Below, piece by piece: positions 17,288 through 26,597 of a stretch of DNA of 64,000 nucleotides (position 1 is the stretch's first letter; each line of letters opens with the position of its first letter). Source of the DNA: Flavobacteriales bacterium (GTDB taxonomy: Bacteria; Bacteroidota; Bacteroidia; UBA10329); NCBI GenBank assembly GCA_021739695.1, contig JAIPBM010000005.1:124001-188000 (forward strand), given 5' to 3'. The notes under the pieces are model-generated. The model had not been told where the DNA came from and made no database searches. It saw nothing but the letters and a program-made list of their open reading frames with translations. The position numbers were made by a program, and so were the translations under genes.

Positions 17288-20200
17288 TTACCGTATCTGA
17301 GCGCTTTTGGGAACGTTGATTTCTTCGACCTCAACACCATTCACTTTTCCTTCCGGTATACTGATCTCAATCCTTCGATTTAACTGTCTGCCAATAGGAT
17401 TATCAGTAAGATCAGCATTTTCGTTTCGAGCGATAGGACGAGTTTCACCGTATCCAACAGCGGTTAACCGTTTAGATGAAATACCGTTTCGAATAAGATA
17501 ATCAACCACAGCTTGAGCACGATCTTTGGACAACCTCATGTTGTAATCATCATTTCCACGAGAGTCTGTGTGTCCAGAAACCTGAATTTGAATTCCCGGA
17601 TTTTCATTCAAGAACTCGAAAAGTTTATTCAATTCATGGATTGATTTTGACCTCAGCACAGCTTCGTTATAATCAAAGAATATATTTCTCAGAATAAGAC
17701 GTTTCCCTTCCTGAAGATTCTTCATTGTAGAACTCATCGGAATATCAACTTTTTCTCCATCCGGTGCATAATCCAATCTAGCAAGAATCAAATCCAACTT
17801 TCTGTTCAATTCGGCAAGTTCCTTTCTTAGATCTAAATTATCCTGAATCAATTTCCTGTTCAGATTCCGCAACTCATCCAAGGTGGCAGCATTCGATAAA
17901 ATCTCCTCTTTGCTGTAGGCGTCCTTCTCTGCAGCTTCAATCACTTTTTTCTTCTTCTCTTCCGCCTCCAAAGCCGCCTGAACTTGTCTTTGTTGTTCAG
18001 CAACTGCTTCAAGCTGAATCAGCTCACGTTTTGTACGTTCAGCCTCTTCTCTCTGCTCCTTCTGTTGCTGTTCTGCCGCTAAACGTTCTTGTTCAATTCG
18101 CTTTTGCTCCAATGCTTCCAACTCTTTTATCTGACGAGCCGCTTCATCGGCTTCTTGTTGTTTAACCAATGCTTCTTGTGCAATACGTTTCTCCTCTTCA
18201 ATATCACTTGCAACCTTTTCTTGTGCAATAACCACTGCGGATTTCGCCACTTCAACTTCTTTTTCAGCGGTTATAACTTGCTTTTCAACTACGGCCAACT
18301 GACTCTGTAATGCAGCAATTTCTTCTTTGGTCTGGTCAGATTTTTTCACCAACTCCTGCTTTTTCTGCAAAGCCAGCTTTTCCTTTGCTGAGGCTTCAGC
18401 TACAGCGGCCTCATCAACCACTTTCTTTTTCTCGACCTCTACTTTGCTCTTCTTAAGCTGTTCGATTCGAGCCATCATTGCGTCACGCTTAGCTTTGATG
18501 GCATCTGCATCGATAGCTGCCGCAGGTTCTTGAGTTGTCATCTTCTGCACAGCCACTTCTTTCACTGGTTCTTGCACTATTTCCAGTTCTTCCTGTTTCT
18601 CCTGCTCTTGCTGCTTCGCTTTTAGCGCATCAATTCTTTTCTGAAGTTCCTTTTTCTTCAGTTCAGCCTCGGCTAAGCGCTTGGCTTCAGACTCTGCCGC
18701 AGCGGCCGCAAGCTGTTGCGCCAATTCATTGTCTTCCTCAGTTTCTACATTCGATGTTTGTTCAACCGATGGTGACTTCCCGTCTGCATCAACTACAACA
18801 TTCTCATTTACCGTTTCCTGTTCAACCTTGGCTGAAGCTTCTTCTTTCGCTTTTTGTTCAGCAGCCTCGAACTCCTTTCGTATCTGCGCTTGTTCATCAG
18901 CCTCGGCCAACTCTTCCTGCTGCGATGTCTCTTGCGAAGCTTCTTGCTGAGCAACCTCTACTACTTGCAACTCTCCTTGTTCAGGCTCTGAAGTGACTGA
19001 CTTTTCGGACTCAACAACTTCTGTTTGAGGTTGTGAAACTTCTTCGTTGAGTTCAACAATTGGTTCCGACTTCACTTCTTCAGCAGCTTTAGCCATTGCC
19101 GAAGCCTCTTCTTCTGTCTTCTTTTCTGCAGCTTCTTGTTCCGCTTTCTCCTTTGCTAGAGTTTCCTCTTTAACTCTGGCTTCCTCTTCAGCTTTTGCCT
19201 TCGCTACATTCTGCTCTTCTTGCAACCTCGCTACCTCCTCAGCTTTTGCACTTGCTAGATTCTGTTCTTCTTGTAGTCTAGCCTCCTCTTCAGCTTTTTT
19301 CTGAGCTAGCTCAGCTTCTAGTTTCAACTTTGCTTCTTCCTCTGCATTCTGTTTGGCAGCTTGGGCTTGCTGCGCTTCGAACTTTGCTTTTGCCTCTGCT
19401 TTTCTTCTATCTAATTCCGCTTTTTTAGCTTTTTCCTCTTCTAAAGCCAATGCTGCAGCAGCATCGTCTTTTTCTTTAGCTGCTAGTTGTTCTGCCTTTT
19501 TCCGTTCGGCATCCTTTTCTTGTGCCAGCGCTAACTCTTCGGCCTCCTTCTTGGCTTTGGCATCAGCTTCTTGCGCTAACCGTTCTTGCTCCGCCACTTT
19601 TGCAGCCGCAATCGCTTTTTCCTCTTCAAGTACTTTGGTTTCTTTCTGAATAGCAAGAATGTCCTTTCCGAACACTACTTCTTCCAGCTCAACAACACCA
19701 TCATACTCCGCGTAAACTTCACCTTCTGCAACGGGTAGTTTCGAAACAACTGTTTCATATCCATCTGCTTCGTACGAAACGGTGTAGGTTTCTCCTGGTT
19801 TAAGAATGAGTACATAATACCCCGTAGTTGGGTTTGGATGATATGTTCCTACTTGGGCACCGCCTTCGTCTGTTACAACGATCTGAGCTTTGATATCGGC
19901 ATAAGCCATTGCAGGAACTTTCATGATTCCACGCGCAACAGCTGCTCCTTCTGTTTTCTTGACTTCCAAACGAAGTTTGTAAAGGTCTGTGTCGCCAAAA
20001 CCACCATCCATTCGCGAACTGTAGTATGCGTGCCTTCCATCTGGCGTTAAGACAAAGAATACATCATCTTCAGCTGTATTTATCGGGTATCCAATATTCT
20101 CTGGAAGTGTCCATGATCCATCTTCAAATTCTGACCTGAAAATGTCAAATCCTCCCATCGAGGTATGACCTTGTGAACTGAAGATAAGTGTCTGTCCATT

Positions 20201-21277
20201 TGCAGAAAGAAAGGGAGAATCCTCTTCAAACTGCGAGTTGATGACACTACCCATGTTGATGGCAAGTCCCCATTCTCCATTCGGCAATTTCTTGCAATAC
20301 CAAAGATCGCGGCCACCATAACCGCCATCGCTTCGGTTCGACACGAAAATGAGCATGTCTTGTGTAGCATTCACGGTGGCATGCGTTTCCCAAGAGCTCG
20401 TATTTATATCTGAGCCCATTGGCTCAGGCTTGGTCCAATCATCACCACTCCTTTTACTGTAATAAATGTTGCCATCGCCATTATCGTCTTTATAGATGAA
20501 CAACAATTGGCCATCAGGAGATAGACCAATTGCAGCTTCGTGTCCTGGCGTATTAATATTTGAACCTATACTTTTTGGCCTGCTCCACGTTCCATCACCT
20601 TGCTTAGAACAGACATAGATATCGTCATAGTAATTTCCGTTTTCATCCTTTGCATCGCCAGTTCCCCCTTCTCTTCTGGAGGTAAAAATGAGCACACGGT
20701 CATCGGCAGATACAACAGGACAGTAATCTGGATACTTCGTGTTGATGTTCGCGCCCAGATTGGTGATTTTAACTCCGACAGGTGTTTTTATCAACTCCAT
20801 CGCGTTTTCAGCGTACTGAATCTGTTGCCTAACCTGATTATAGGTTTCAACATCATCCATTTCGATGAATGACCGATAATTGTAATAATTGGTTACCGCT
20901 CTATCGAACAGATTCTTGAAATGATAAGCACGACCTAAAACGTAATATGCTTTTCCGGGCGCTTTACGTTCCTTCCAATTCGCTTCTTGGTATTCTAAGG
21001 ACACATCTCTTGTTGCACTTTCCAACCTTCGAATAGCCAACGTATGATTTTTGCTACCCATAAGGTAACACACGCCAAGCAGGTAATTAAGATTAGCATT
21101 GGTACTATCGTCCGCATACATTTCTTCCAAAAGCGGCAACGCTTCCAGATAAGCGCCATCAAAAACCAAGGCATCTGCCTTATTGAATTTTTGCTTGAAT
21201 TTTGGGTCGCCATAAGGCTGTGCTATGCAAGCCACAGACAATAAACAGAGCAACCCGCACGAGATCAAATACTTCAT
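17288..21277 (-). CDS. PorE-like OmpA protein with TPR, PD40 propeller, CRD and very long coiled coil
   Basis: The 1329-residue protein has a signal peptide (MKYLISCGLLCLLSVACIAQ). TPR-like helices lie at about 25-160, PD40 blades at 170-430 (GHTSMGGFDIFRSEF, GYPINTAEDDVFF) and a CRD at about 442-530. A Glu/Lys/Ala/Gln-rich coiled coil of some 600 residues covers about 540-1165. An OmpA C-like domain at about 1196-1312 contains SGHTDSRGNDDYN and NRRIEI. The OmpA end should bind peptidoglycan while the propeller end reaches toward the outer membrane or partner proteins. The ATG has a good purine-rich site ahead (AGGAAAAGGGAA) and its own promoter box at 21358-21365. The long coiled coil between the two ends is unusual for the family and could act as a spacer. 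Confidence 0.82.
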   Translation of the reverse strand: MKYLISCGLLCLLSVACIAQPYGDPKFKQKFNKADALVFDGAYLEALPLLEEMYADDSTNANLNYLLGVCYLMGSKNHTLAIRRLESATRDVSLEYQEANWKERKAPGKAYYVLGRAYHFKNLFDRAVTNYYNYRSFIEMDDVETYNQVRQQIQYAENAMELIKTPVGVKITNLGANINTKYPDYCPVVSADDRVLIFTSRREGGTGDAKDENGNYYDDIYVCSKQGDGTWSRPKSIGSNINTPGHEAAIGLSPDGQLLFIYKDDNGDGNIYYSKRSGDDWTKPEPMGSDINTSSWETHATVNATQDMLIFVSNRSDGGYGGRDLWYCKKLPNGEWGLAINMGSVINSQFEEDSPFLSANGQTLIFSSQGHTSMGGFDIFRSEFEDGSWTLPENIGYPINTAEDDVFFVLTPDGRHAYYSSRMDGGFGDTDLYKLRLEVKKTEGAAVARGIMKVPAMAYADIKAQIVVTDEGGAQVGTYHPNPTTGYYVLILKPGETYTVSYEADGYETVVSKLPVAEGEVYAEYDGVVELEEVVFGKDILAIQKETKVLEEEKAIAAAKVAEQERLAQEADAKAKKEAEELALAQEKDAERKKAEQLAAKEKDDAAAALALEEEKAKKAELDRRKAEAKAKFEAQQAQAAKQNAEEEAKLKLEAELAQKKAEEEARLQEEQNLASAKAEEVARLQEEQNVAKAKAEEEARVKEETLAKEKAEQEAAEKKTEEEASAMAKAAEEVKSEPIVELNEEVSQPQTEVVESEKSVTSEPEQGELQVVEVAQQEASQETSQQEELAEADEQAQIRKEFEAAEQKAKEEASAKVEQETVNENVVVDADGKSPSVEQTSNVETEEDNELAQQLAAAAAESEAKRLAEAELKKKELQKRIDALKAKQQEQEKQEELEIVQEPVKEVAVQKMTTQEPAAAIDADAIKAKRDAMMARIEQLKKSKVEVEKKKVVDEAAVAEASAKEKLALQKKQELVKKSDQTKEEIAALQSQLAVVEKQVITAEKEVEVAKSAVVIAQEKVASDIEEEKRIAQEALVKQQEADEAARQIKELEALEQKRIEQERLAAEQQQKEQREEAERTKRELIQLEAVAEQQRQVQAALEAEEKKKKVIEAAEKDAYSKEEILSNAATLDELRNLNRKLIQDNLDLRKELAELNRKLDLILARLDYAPDGEKVDIPMSSTMKNLQEGKRLILRNIFFDYNEAVLRSKSIHELNKLFEFLNENPGIQIQVSGHTDSRGNDDYNMRLSKDRAQAVVDYLIRNGISSKRLTAVGYGETRPIARNENADLTDNPIGRQLNRRIEISIPEGKVNGVEVEEINVPKSAQIR

Positions 21278-21357
21278 TTCCCTTTTCCTCAGAACTACTG
21301 TTGCAGTGAGTGTTCTTACTTAACGGATGCCCATTTAACGGTCAATCCATAATCTCG

Positions 21358-21365
21358 CAAAGATA
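21358..21365 (-). promoter_or_regulatory. Bacteroidota -7 promoter box for the coiled-coil OmpA gene
   Basis: On the minus strand the site reads TATCTTTG, an exact TAnnTTTG. It lies 80 bases ahead of the ATG at 21277, inside the 143-base gap after the upstream TPR/PD40 gene. It suggests the OmpA gene has its own transcript; no clear -33 element was seen. Confidence 0.4.
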
Positions 21366-21420
21366 TAAGAATTAGAAAGCGGCAGAATATTATGGCGATT
21401 ACCCAAAGCTGCGATGCGAA

Positions 21421-23052
21421 TTACTTATTCAGAGCAACACTTTTTAGCTGAACAGCCCGGTTGATTTCGAAGTAAGAACTGTTTTCTGGAACATATAGTT
21501 TCTCTGATTTGTAGAGATAACCGTCCGCTTCATAGGAAATGTTGTAGTTCTGTCCTGGATGAAGAATGAGAACGAATCGGCCATTATCCTGTCTTGGTTT
21601 GTAGACTCCGAATAGTTCGCCTGTTTCGTTATCGGTTACCTTGATGGAAACGTCCTCTGGTCGCTTGCCTGTCGCATCTGGCACTATCTCGCCTTTGTAA
21701 ACTGTCAACGGAATCTCGCGATCTGTGTCCAAATTGACCAGATAAATATCCTTACCACCTAAACCTTGTCCGCTAGAAGATGAATAATAAGCCCGCTTAC
21801 CATCCGCAGACATAACGAAGAAGTATTCGTCATCAGCGGTATTCATTGGTTGACCAACATTCATTGGAGTTGACCATTTTCCGTTCTCTTCAATGGAGAA
21901 GAAAATATCATAGCCTCCCATGCTATTATGTCCTTTGGAACTGAAAAAGAGCGTTTTCCCGTCAGGGTGAATGAATGGCGCCTCTTCATCATATTTTGTA
22001 TTAACCACATCTCCCAAATTTTCGGAAACGGACCATTCACCAGTTGGTAATCTGCGACTACGGAAAATGTCCATACCGCCTAATCCAGATTTATCCGAAG
22101 TGTAATACAGCGTTTGTCCATCGGCCGAAACGGTAGCATGTGTTTCTCTAAATGGAGAATTGATATTGCTGTTTAACAGTTTCGGTTCGCTCCATGAACT
22201 TCCTTTAAATTCAGAAACATAGATATTTCCATCTCCAAAATCATCTCGGTAGATGTAAAGTTCTTGACCATCCGCAGAGAGACCGATCGTTGCTTCATGA
22301 CCTTCTGTATTGATCGTACTACCAATGCTTACAGGCTTGCCCCAGGTTCCGTCTTTCTGTTTCTGCGACACAAAAATGTCTTCGAAATACTTGTCGTCCA
22401 GATCCAACAAACCACCTGTGCTTGTAGGCCTTCTAGATGTAAAAATGAGCATCGACTCCGTGGCATCTACCACAGCAGAGTATTCGTCATAAATTGAATT
22501 GATGTTTTCTCCCAGATTCTCAATCGTTGCGCTAATTGGAGATTCAACGATCAACTTGCCATTGAGGCACGTTTGTATCATCCATTCAATTTCCTCGATC
22601 CTGTCTTTGGCCAACGATTTATCAACTTCCATGTACTTACGATATGCTACAATCGCGTTGTCGAACTGCGAATTGAGATGATAAGCACGTCCCAAATAGA
22701 AATAGGCATCCAATGGCGCCTGAACTTCTTTGTAACTGTCCTTTGATTTTGCACTGGCCTTCGAAACAGCCTTTTCCAAATATGGTACTGCCTCACTTTT
22801 CTTTCCATTCATCAACAGTAAACATCGCCCCACCTTGTAGCTCAAGAAAGCATTGGTTGGGTCTATAGTAAGCATGTCTTGGAAATTCTTGACCGCCCTT
22901 TCTGGCCTTTTGGCTTCCAACTGTTCGTTCGCAACTGGGTAAACACGCTTAAAATGCGCCTCTTTATTCACCTCGCGTTGGGCAAAACCAGCAGAACTGC
23001 ACAGAAAAAGAATGGCAATTACTAAGAGTAAGAGTCGACTCATTTGGTACAT
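21421..23052 (-). CDS. periplasmic TPR and PD40 beta-propeller protein with CRD, no OmpA domain
   Basis: The 543-residue exported protein starts MYQMSRLLLLVIAILFLCSS and is cut after GFAQ; the second ATG, at 23043, is an equally good start. TPR-like helices occupy about 30-180, PD40 blades about 185-440 (GHNSMGGYDIFFS, GQPMNTADDEYFF), and a carboxypeptidase-regulatory-like domain the last 90 residues. It matches the N-terminal half of the next gene (17288-21277) domain by domain but lacks the coiled coil and OmpA part. A duplication followed by loss or gain of the C-terminal half is the likely history. It is the most upstream member of the five-gene envelope cluster. Confidence 0.8.
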   Translation of the reverse strand: MYQMSRLLLLVIAILFLCSSAGFAQREVNKEAHFKRVYPVANEQLEAKRPERAVKNFQDMLTIDPTNAFLSYKVGRCLLLMNGKKSEAVPYLEKAVSKASAKSKDSYKEVQAPLDAYFYLGRAYHLNSQFDNAIVAYRKYMEVDKSLAKDRIEEIEWMIQTCLNGKLIVESPISATIENLGENINSIYDEYSAVVDATESMLIFTSRRPTSTGGLLDLDDKYFEDIFVSQKQKDGTWGKPVSIGSTINTEGHEATIGLSADGQELYIYRDDFGDGNIYVSEFKGSSWSEPKLLNSNINSPFRETHATVSADGQTLYYTSDKSGLGGMDIFRSRRLPTGEWSVSENLGDVVNTKYDEEAPFIHPDGKTLFFSSKGHNSMGGYDIFFSIEENGKWSTPMNVGQPMNTADDEYFFVMSADGKRAYYSSSSGQGLGGKDIYLVNLDTDREIPLTVYKGEIVPDATGKRPEDVSIKVTDNETGELFGVYKPRQDNGRFVLILHPGQNYNISYEADGYLYKSEKLYVPENSSYFEINRAVQLKSVALNK

Positions 23053-23132
23053 ATCAGTTTATTGACCTATTGATCAGACAGGTTTAATTATCCCGAATTC
23101 TACTTCGGATTCAAGCCGATACGCAAATAAAC

Positions 23133-24467
23133 CTAAATGGTTCTATTGATGTCCCAATTCTCTAAATAATCGGCTACTCTACGAACAAATGAACCACCCA
23201 AAGCACCATCAACAATACGATGATCGTATGAATGGGAAAGAAACATCATGTGGCGGATGGCAATGGCATCGCCCGTTGGTGTTTCTATGACAGCTGGTTT
23301 CTTGCGAATGGCGCCAACAGCCATAATGGCGACCTGAGGTTGGTTGATGATGGGTGTTCCCATCACGTTTCCAAACGTTCCCACATTGGTCATGGTATAG
23401 GTTCCTCCTTGAATCTCTTCTGGCTTCAGTTTATTTGCCCGAGCGCGTTCAGCAAGATCATTTACGGCTTTAGTAAGTCCGAGCAAACTCATTTGGTCTG
23501 CGTTTTTGATAACAGGAACAATCAAGTTGCCCGATGGCATGGCCGCAGCCATTCCCATATTGATCGATTTACGCTTGATGATATTCTGACCATCCAACGA
23601 TACGTTGACGCCCGGCATGTCTTTTATCGCTCGGACGAGACACTCGATGAAAATCGGGGTGAAGGTGAGCTTCTCACCTTCCCTTCTTTGGAAGTCATCC
23701 TTCACCTTATTTCTCCACATGACCACATTGGTCAAATCGGCTTCTACATAGCTGGTAACGTGTGGTGATGTATGTTTGCTCATCACCATGTGTTCGGCAA
23801 TGATCTTACGCATTCGGTCCATTTCCACGATCTCATCTCCTGCCATCAACGGAATGGAAGCATGTCCTACAGAAGCCGTTGCGTGAACTTTAGCTGCTGG
23901 CTTGGCCACCACTGGCTCTGGTGTTGCTTGTGTCTGCGTTCCTCGGTTAGGTAGATAGCTAAGTATATCTGCTTTGGTTACTCTTCCACCTTGACCACTA
24001 CCCGAAATTGATTCCAATTCTTTGAGGGAAACGCCTTCTGTCTGTGCAATGGTTCTTACCAATGGCGAATAGAATTTACCTGAATCGGAGCGTTTAGGAA
24101 TGTCGCCAACCTCCGTTGCTCCATTTGATGAAGAGCCATTAGAATACGCTGGCTCTGCAATTACTTGAGTTGATTCGTTCTTAACAGGTTCTGGAGCTGT
24201 AGGAGTTGATTCTACCTTTGCTTCTGCCTCGGTAGAAATGTATGCTACTGGGCTTCCTACCTGAACCACGTCATCGGCTTGGCAGCATTGCTCGGCAAGC
24301 ACTCCACTTACAGGCGATGGAATCTCAGAATCCACCTTATCGGTAGCAATTTCCATGATCGGCTCGTCCATTTCTATGACATCGCCAACCTCTTTTAGCC
24401 AACGGATAACCGTTGCTTCTGCAACACTTTCGCCCATTTTGGGCATCAACACTTCAACTTTAGCCAT
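23133..24467 (-). CDS. 2-oxo acid dehydrogenase E2 component (dihydrolipoamide acyltransferase)
   Basis: The 444-residue protein has one lipoyl domain (lipoate Lys44 in EIATDKVDSEIP), a flexible linker, and an E1/E3-binding domain at about 133-171 (SPLVRTIAQTEGVSLKELES). The catalytic acyltransferase domain ends in SYDHRIVDGALGG, where His416 and Asp420 belong to the HRxxDG active site. It transfers acyl groups to CoA in a pyruvate or branched-chain 2-oxo acid dehydrogenase complex. No E1 or E3 gene is next to it, so the substrate cannot be fixed. A TACCTTTG promoter box lies 19 bases ahead of the ATG, which suggests separate transcription from the neighbouring glycosyltransferase gene. Confidence 0.92.
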   Translation of the reverse strand: MAKVEVLMPKMGESVAEATVIRWLKEVGDVIEMDEPIMEIATDKVDSEIPSPVSGVLAEQCCQADDVVQVGSPVAYISTEAEAKVESTPTAPEPVKNESTQVIAEPAYSNGSSSNGATEVGDIPKRSDSGKFYSPLVRTIAQTEGVSLKELESISGSGQGGRVTKADILSYLPNRGTQTQATPEPVVAKPAAKVHATASVGHASIPLMAGDEIVEMDRMRKIIAEHMVMSKHTSPHVTSYVEADLTNVVMWRNKVKDDFQRREGEKLTFTPIFIECLVRAIKDMPGVNVSLDGQNIIKRKSINMGMAAAMPSGNLIVPVIKNADQMSLLGLTKAVNDLAERARANKLKPEEIQGGTYTMTNVGTFGNVMGTPIINQPQVAIMAVGAIRKKPAVIETPTGDAIAIRHMMFLSHSYDHRIVDGALGGSFVRRVADYLENWDINRTI

Positions 24468-24486
24468 TGCTTCAATTTTGGGTGCG

Positions 24487-24494
24487 CAAAGGTA
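24487..24494 (-). promoter_or_regulatory. Bacteroidota -7 promoter box for the E2 gene
   Basis: The minus strand reads TACCTTTG, an exact TAnnTTTG, 19 bases before the E2 ATG at 24467. It lies in the 53-base gap after the glycosyltransferase gene. Confidence 0.5.
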
Positions 24495-24520
24495 ATCGAT
24501 TGCAACGATCGGAATAAACC

Positions 24521-26506
24521 TTACCGACCAAGTTCTCTGAAGCCTTTGAACACAATATTCAAGTCGTTCGCTACGCGATAATCCTTTGCATACAGCATAT
24601 TCAATCTCGAAAGTCCTTCTTCATCCGGTTCTCCGGCCTCCAATCCATCCAAGGGATTGAGCACCGATGATGCGATCTTGGGAAGGTGAAAATTCTGATC
24701 GGCATTGTGCTGTTTTATGTAACCGACCCATGTTCGTTTTCCAATTAGCACGAATACGATATTCCTCAATAAACCAAGTGGACTTTTCATAAACCACATG
24801 ATGAGCGGACTGAACAACAGAAAGATCAAGGACAACACAAAATCCAACAGTCGTTTCATACGCTGGTTGGTTGGTTTTGTGATGGCATTGATGCCAAAAG
24901 CGTAAAGATCGCCAGCGGTATTGATGGAATTACTTCCTATCAAGAACATCGATTCTGTTGGTGCTATCTTGAAATCAACCTCCGGAAATTTGGTCTGGGT
25001 CATGCAATCAATGATTCGCTGCGCGGGAATATCCTTCGCACAGAAAATCACTTCGCCCACTTTATTTATCCGAATAAAATCATCCAACTGCGAAAGGTCG
25101 TTTACATCAGCCACTTCGTACCGACCAATGAATCCCGGTGTTTTAAATGTGTCTTTCAACAGATTCTCAACCCGACCGATTTCATCTGATTTTCCGACTA
25201 CGAGAAAGCGCTTTGTCTTTTCGCTATTCAGATTAAAGCCTTCCACTTTTAGCAGATGAAGCACAAACCGCAGTACGGGAATAACAATCAAAGCCCAAAT
25301 CGAACCGAGCAAAATGACCGCTCGACTGAAGCGCACTTCTTCGCCCATCAATCCGTAACCGATAAGGATAATGGCCGAACCTACAAACAGTCCGCGCATC
25401 ACATTGGTGAGTTTCGTTGGCTTGTCGTAGCCGCCAGAAAAATGCATGGAAACGAGCCAAACCAGCACGTATGCAGGCAAGACGAACAAAAAGAACTCTA
25501 GGGGATAATGTAATCCTTCGCCTGCTTTTACGGCAAACTCCCAATAATTGGAGATGACGAAAAGACCCGCATAGATCAGTGCTCCATCCAAAATGGGCAA
25601 GGCAATGCGCTTGGCAAAACGATGCACCACCGAAATGGAAGCGCGCAACAGAATGGCAAAATTGATGAGCAGCGAGAACATCCTTGCCCGCTCTTTCGAA
25701 AAGTGCTTTCGGGCAAAAATGGCCATCGCGTTATAGAACACGAAAACGTAATTCAGACTGCCCTTTTTGGTGCTTTCTCCTTTATAATGAATGATGCGCG
25801 CTTCGGGATAGTAGTAATTCTTGTAGCCGCCCAGAATAATGCGGTATGAGAGGTCGATGTCTTCTCCGTACATAAAGTAATCCTCATCCAAGAGCCCTAC
25901 TTTATCCAAGGCTTCTTTGCGCATGAGCATAAAAGCGCCCGAAAGCACTTCAATCTCATGCGTTTCGTCCTTATCTAAAAACGTAAGATGATACTTCCCG
26001 AATCGCTTGGATTTTGGGAACAACCAGCTCAAGCCAAAAATCTTGTAAAACGCGACTTCGGGCGTTGGCAGACTGCGCTTGCTTTCAGGTAGAAAGTTGC
26101 CTTTTCCATCCACCATATTAATACCCAAACCACCGGCATCAGGATGCTCATCCATGAATTTGACCACCTTTTCAAATGTGTCTTCCTCCACTAATGTGTC
26201 GGGATTGAGCAGCAACACGTATTCTCCTTTGGCAATTTTCATTGCCTGATTGTTGGCCTTGGAAAAGCCACCATTGTCCTTATTGGCAATCAGTTTTACG
26301 TTCGGAAACTTGGTTTCTACCATCGCAACCGAGCCATCAACCGAATTGTTATCGACTACAAAAACCTCCGCTTCGATATTCTGAATGGCCACCATGACCG
26401 ATTGCAAACACTGCTCTAAGAAGTGCTGCACATTATAATTGACGATGACGATGGAGAGTTTCAGAACCGTGGTTTTGGTTTCGCGAATATCCGAAACGAA
26501 GTTCAT
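24521..26506 (-). CDS. family 2 glycosyltransferase fused to a degenerate polyprenyl sugar-phosphate transferase
   Basis: The 661-residue protein has an N-terminal GT2 domain (about 17-250) with SIVIVNYNVQHFL, VVDNNSVDGS, LLNPDTLVEED and a GEDIDLSYR segment typical of rhamnosyl-like transferases. Several membrane segments follow (about 305-420). A nucleotide-fold domain (about 430-530, FLVVGKSDEIGRVENLL) like that of polyprenyl sugar-1-phosphate transferases comes next, then a final membrane part (RMKRLLDFVLSLIFLL). In ordinary sugar transferases a catalytic block with an Asp-Glu pair and KFRSM-like motif lies between that helix and the VGPRP-like motif. Here the helix runs almost directly into GKRTWVGYI, so the block seems to be missing. 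The GT2 part is probably the active enzyme for surface glycan synthesis. The extra C-terminal part may act in membrane docking. Confidence 0.82.
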   Translation of the reverse strand: MNFVSDIRETKTTVLKLSIVIVNYNVQHFLEQCLQSVMVAIQNIEAEVFVVDNNSVDGSVAMVETKFPNVKLIANKDNGGFSKANNQAMKIAKGEYVLLLNPDTLVEEDTFEKVVKFMDEHPDAGGLGINMVDGKGNFLPESKRSLPTPEVAFYKIFGLSWLFPKSKRFGKYHLTFLDKDETHEIEVLSGAFMLMRKEALDKVGLLDEDYFMYGEDIDLSYRIILGGYKNYYYPEARIIHYKGESTKKGSLNYVFVFYNAMAIFARKHFSKERARMFSLLINFAILLRASISVVHRFAKRIALPILDGALIYAGLFVISNYWEFAVKAGEGLHYPLEFFLFVLPAYVLVWLVSMHFSGGYDKPTKLTNVMRGLFVGSAIILIGYGLMGEEVRFSRAVILLGSIWALIVIPVLRFVLHLLKVEGFNLNSEKTKRFLVVGKSDEIGRVENLLKDTFKTPGFIGRYEVADVNDLSQLDDFIRINKVGEVIFCAKDIPAQRIIDCMTQTKFPEVDFKIAPTESMFLIGSNSINTAGDLYAFGINAITKPTNQRMKRLLDFVLSLIFLLFSPLIMWFMKSPLGLLRNIVFVLIGKRTWVGYIKQHNADQNFHLPKIASSVLNPLDGLEAGEPDEEGLSRLNMLYAKDYRVANDLNIVFKGFRELGR

Positions 26507-26542
26507 CGAAGCTAATTAGCGCAATAAGCCGACAAACCTCGT

Positions 26543-26589
26543 GATGCTGAATTTATTTCAGCATCTAGAACCTGAAACAAGTTCAGGTT
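26543..26589. repeat. paired hairpin element between recR and the glycosyltransferase gene
   Basis: Two perfect inverted repeats lie 3 bases apart. The first is GATGCTGAA with TTCAGCATC and a 5-base loop (26543-26565). The second is AACCTGAA with TTCAGGTT and a 5-base loop (26569-26589). Neither has a T-run, so this looks more like a small intergenic palindromic repeat (REP-like) than an intrinsic terminator, though it could protect the 3' end of the recR mRNA. Confidence 0.6.
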
Positions 26590-26597
26590 GACGCTCG

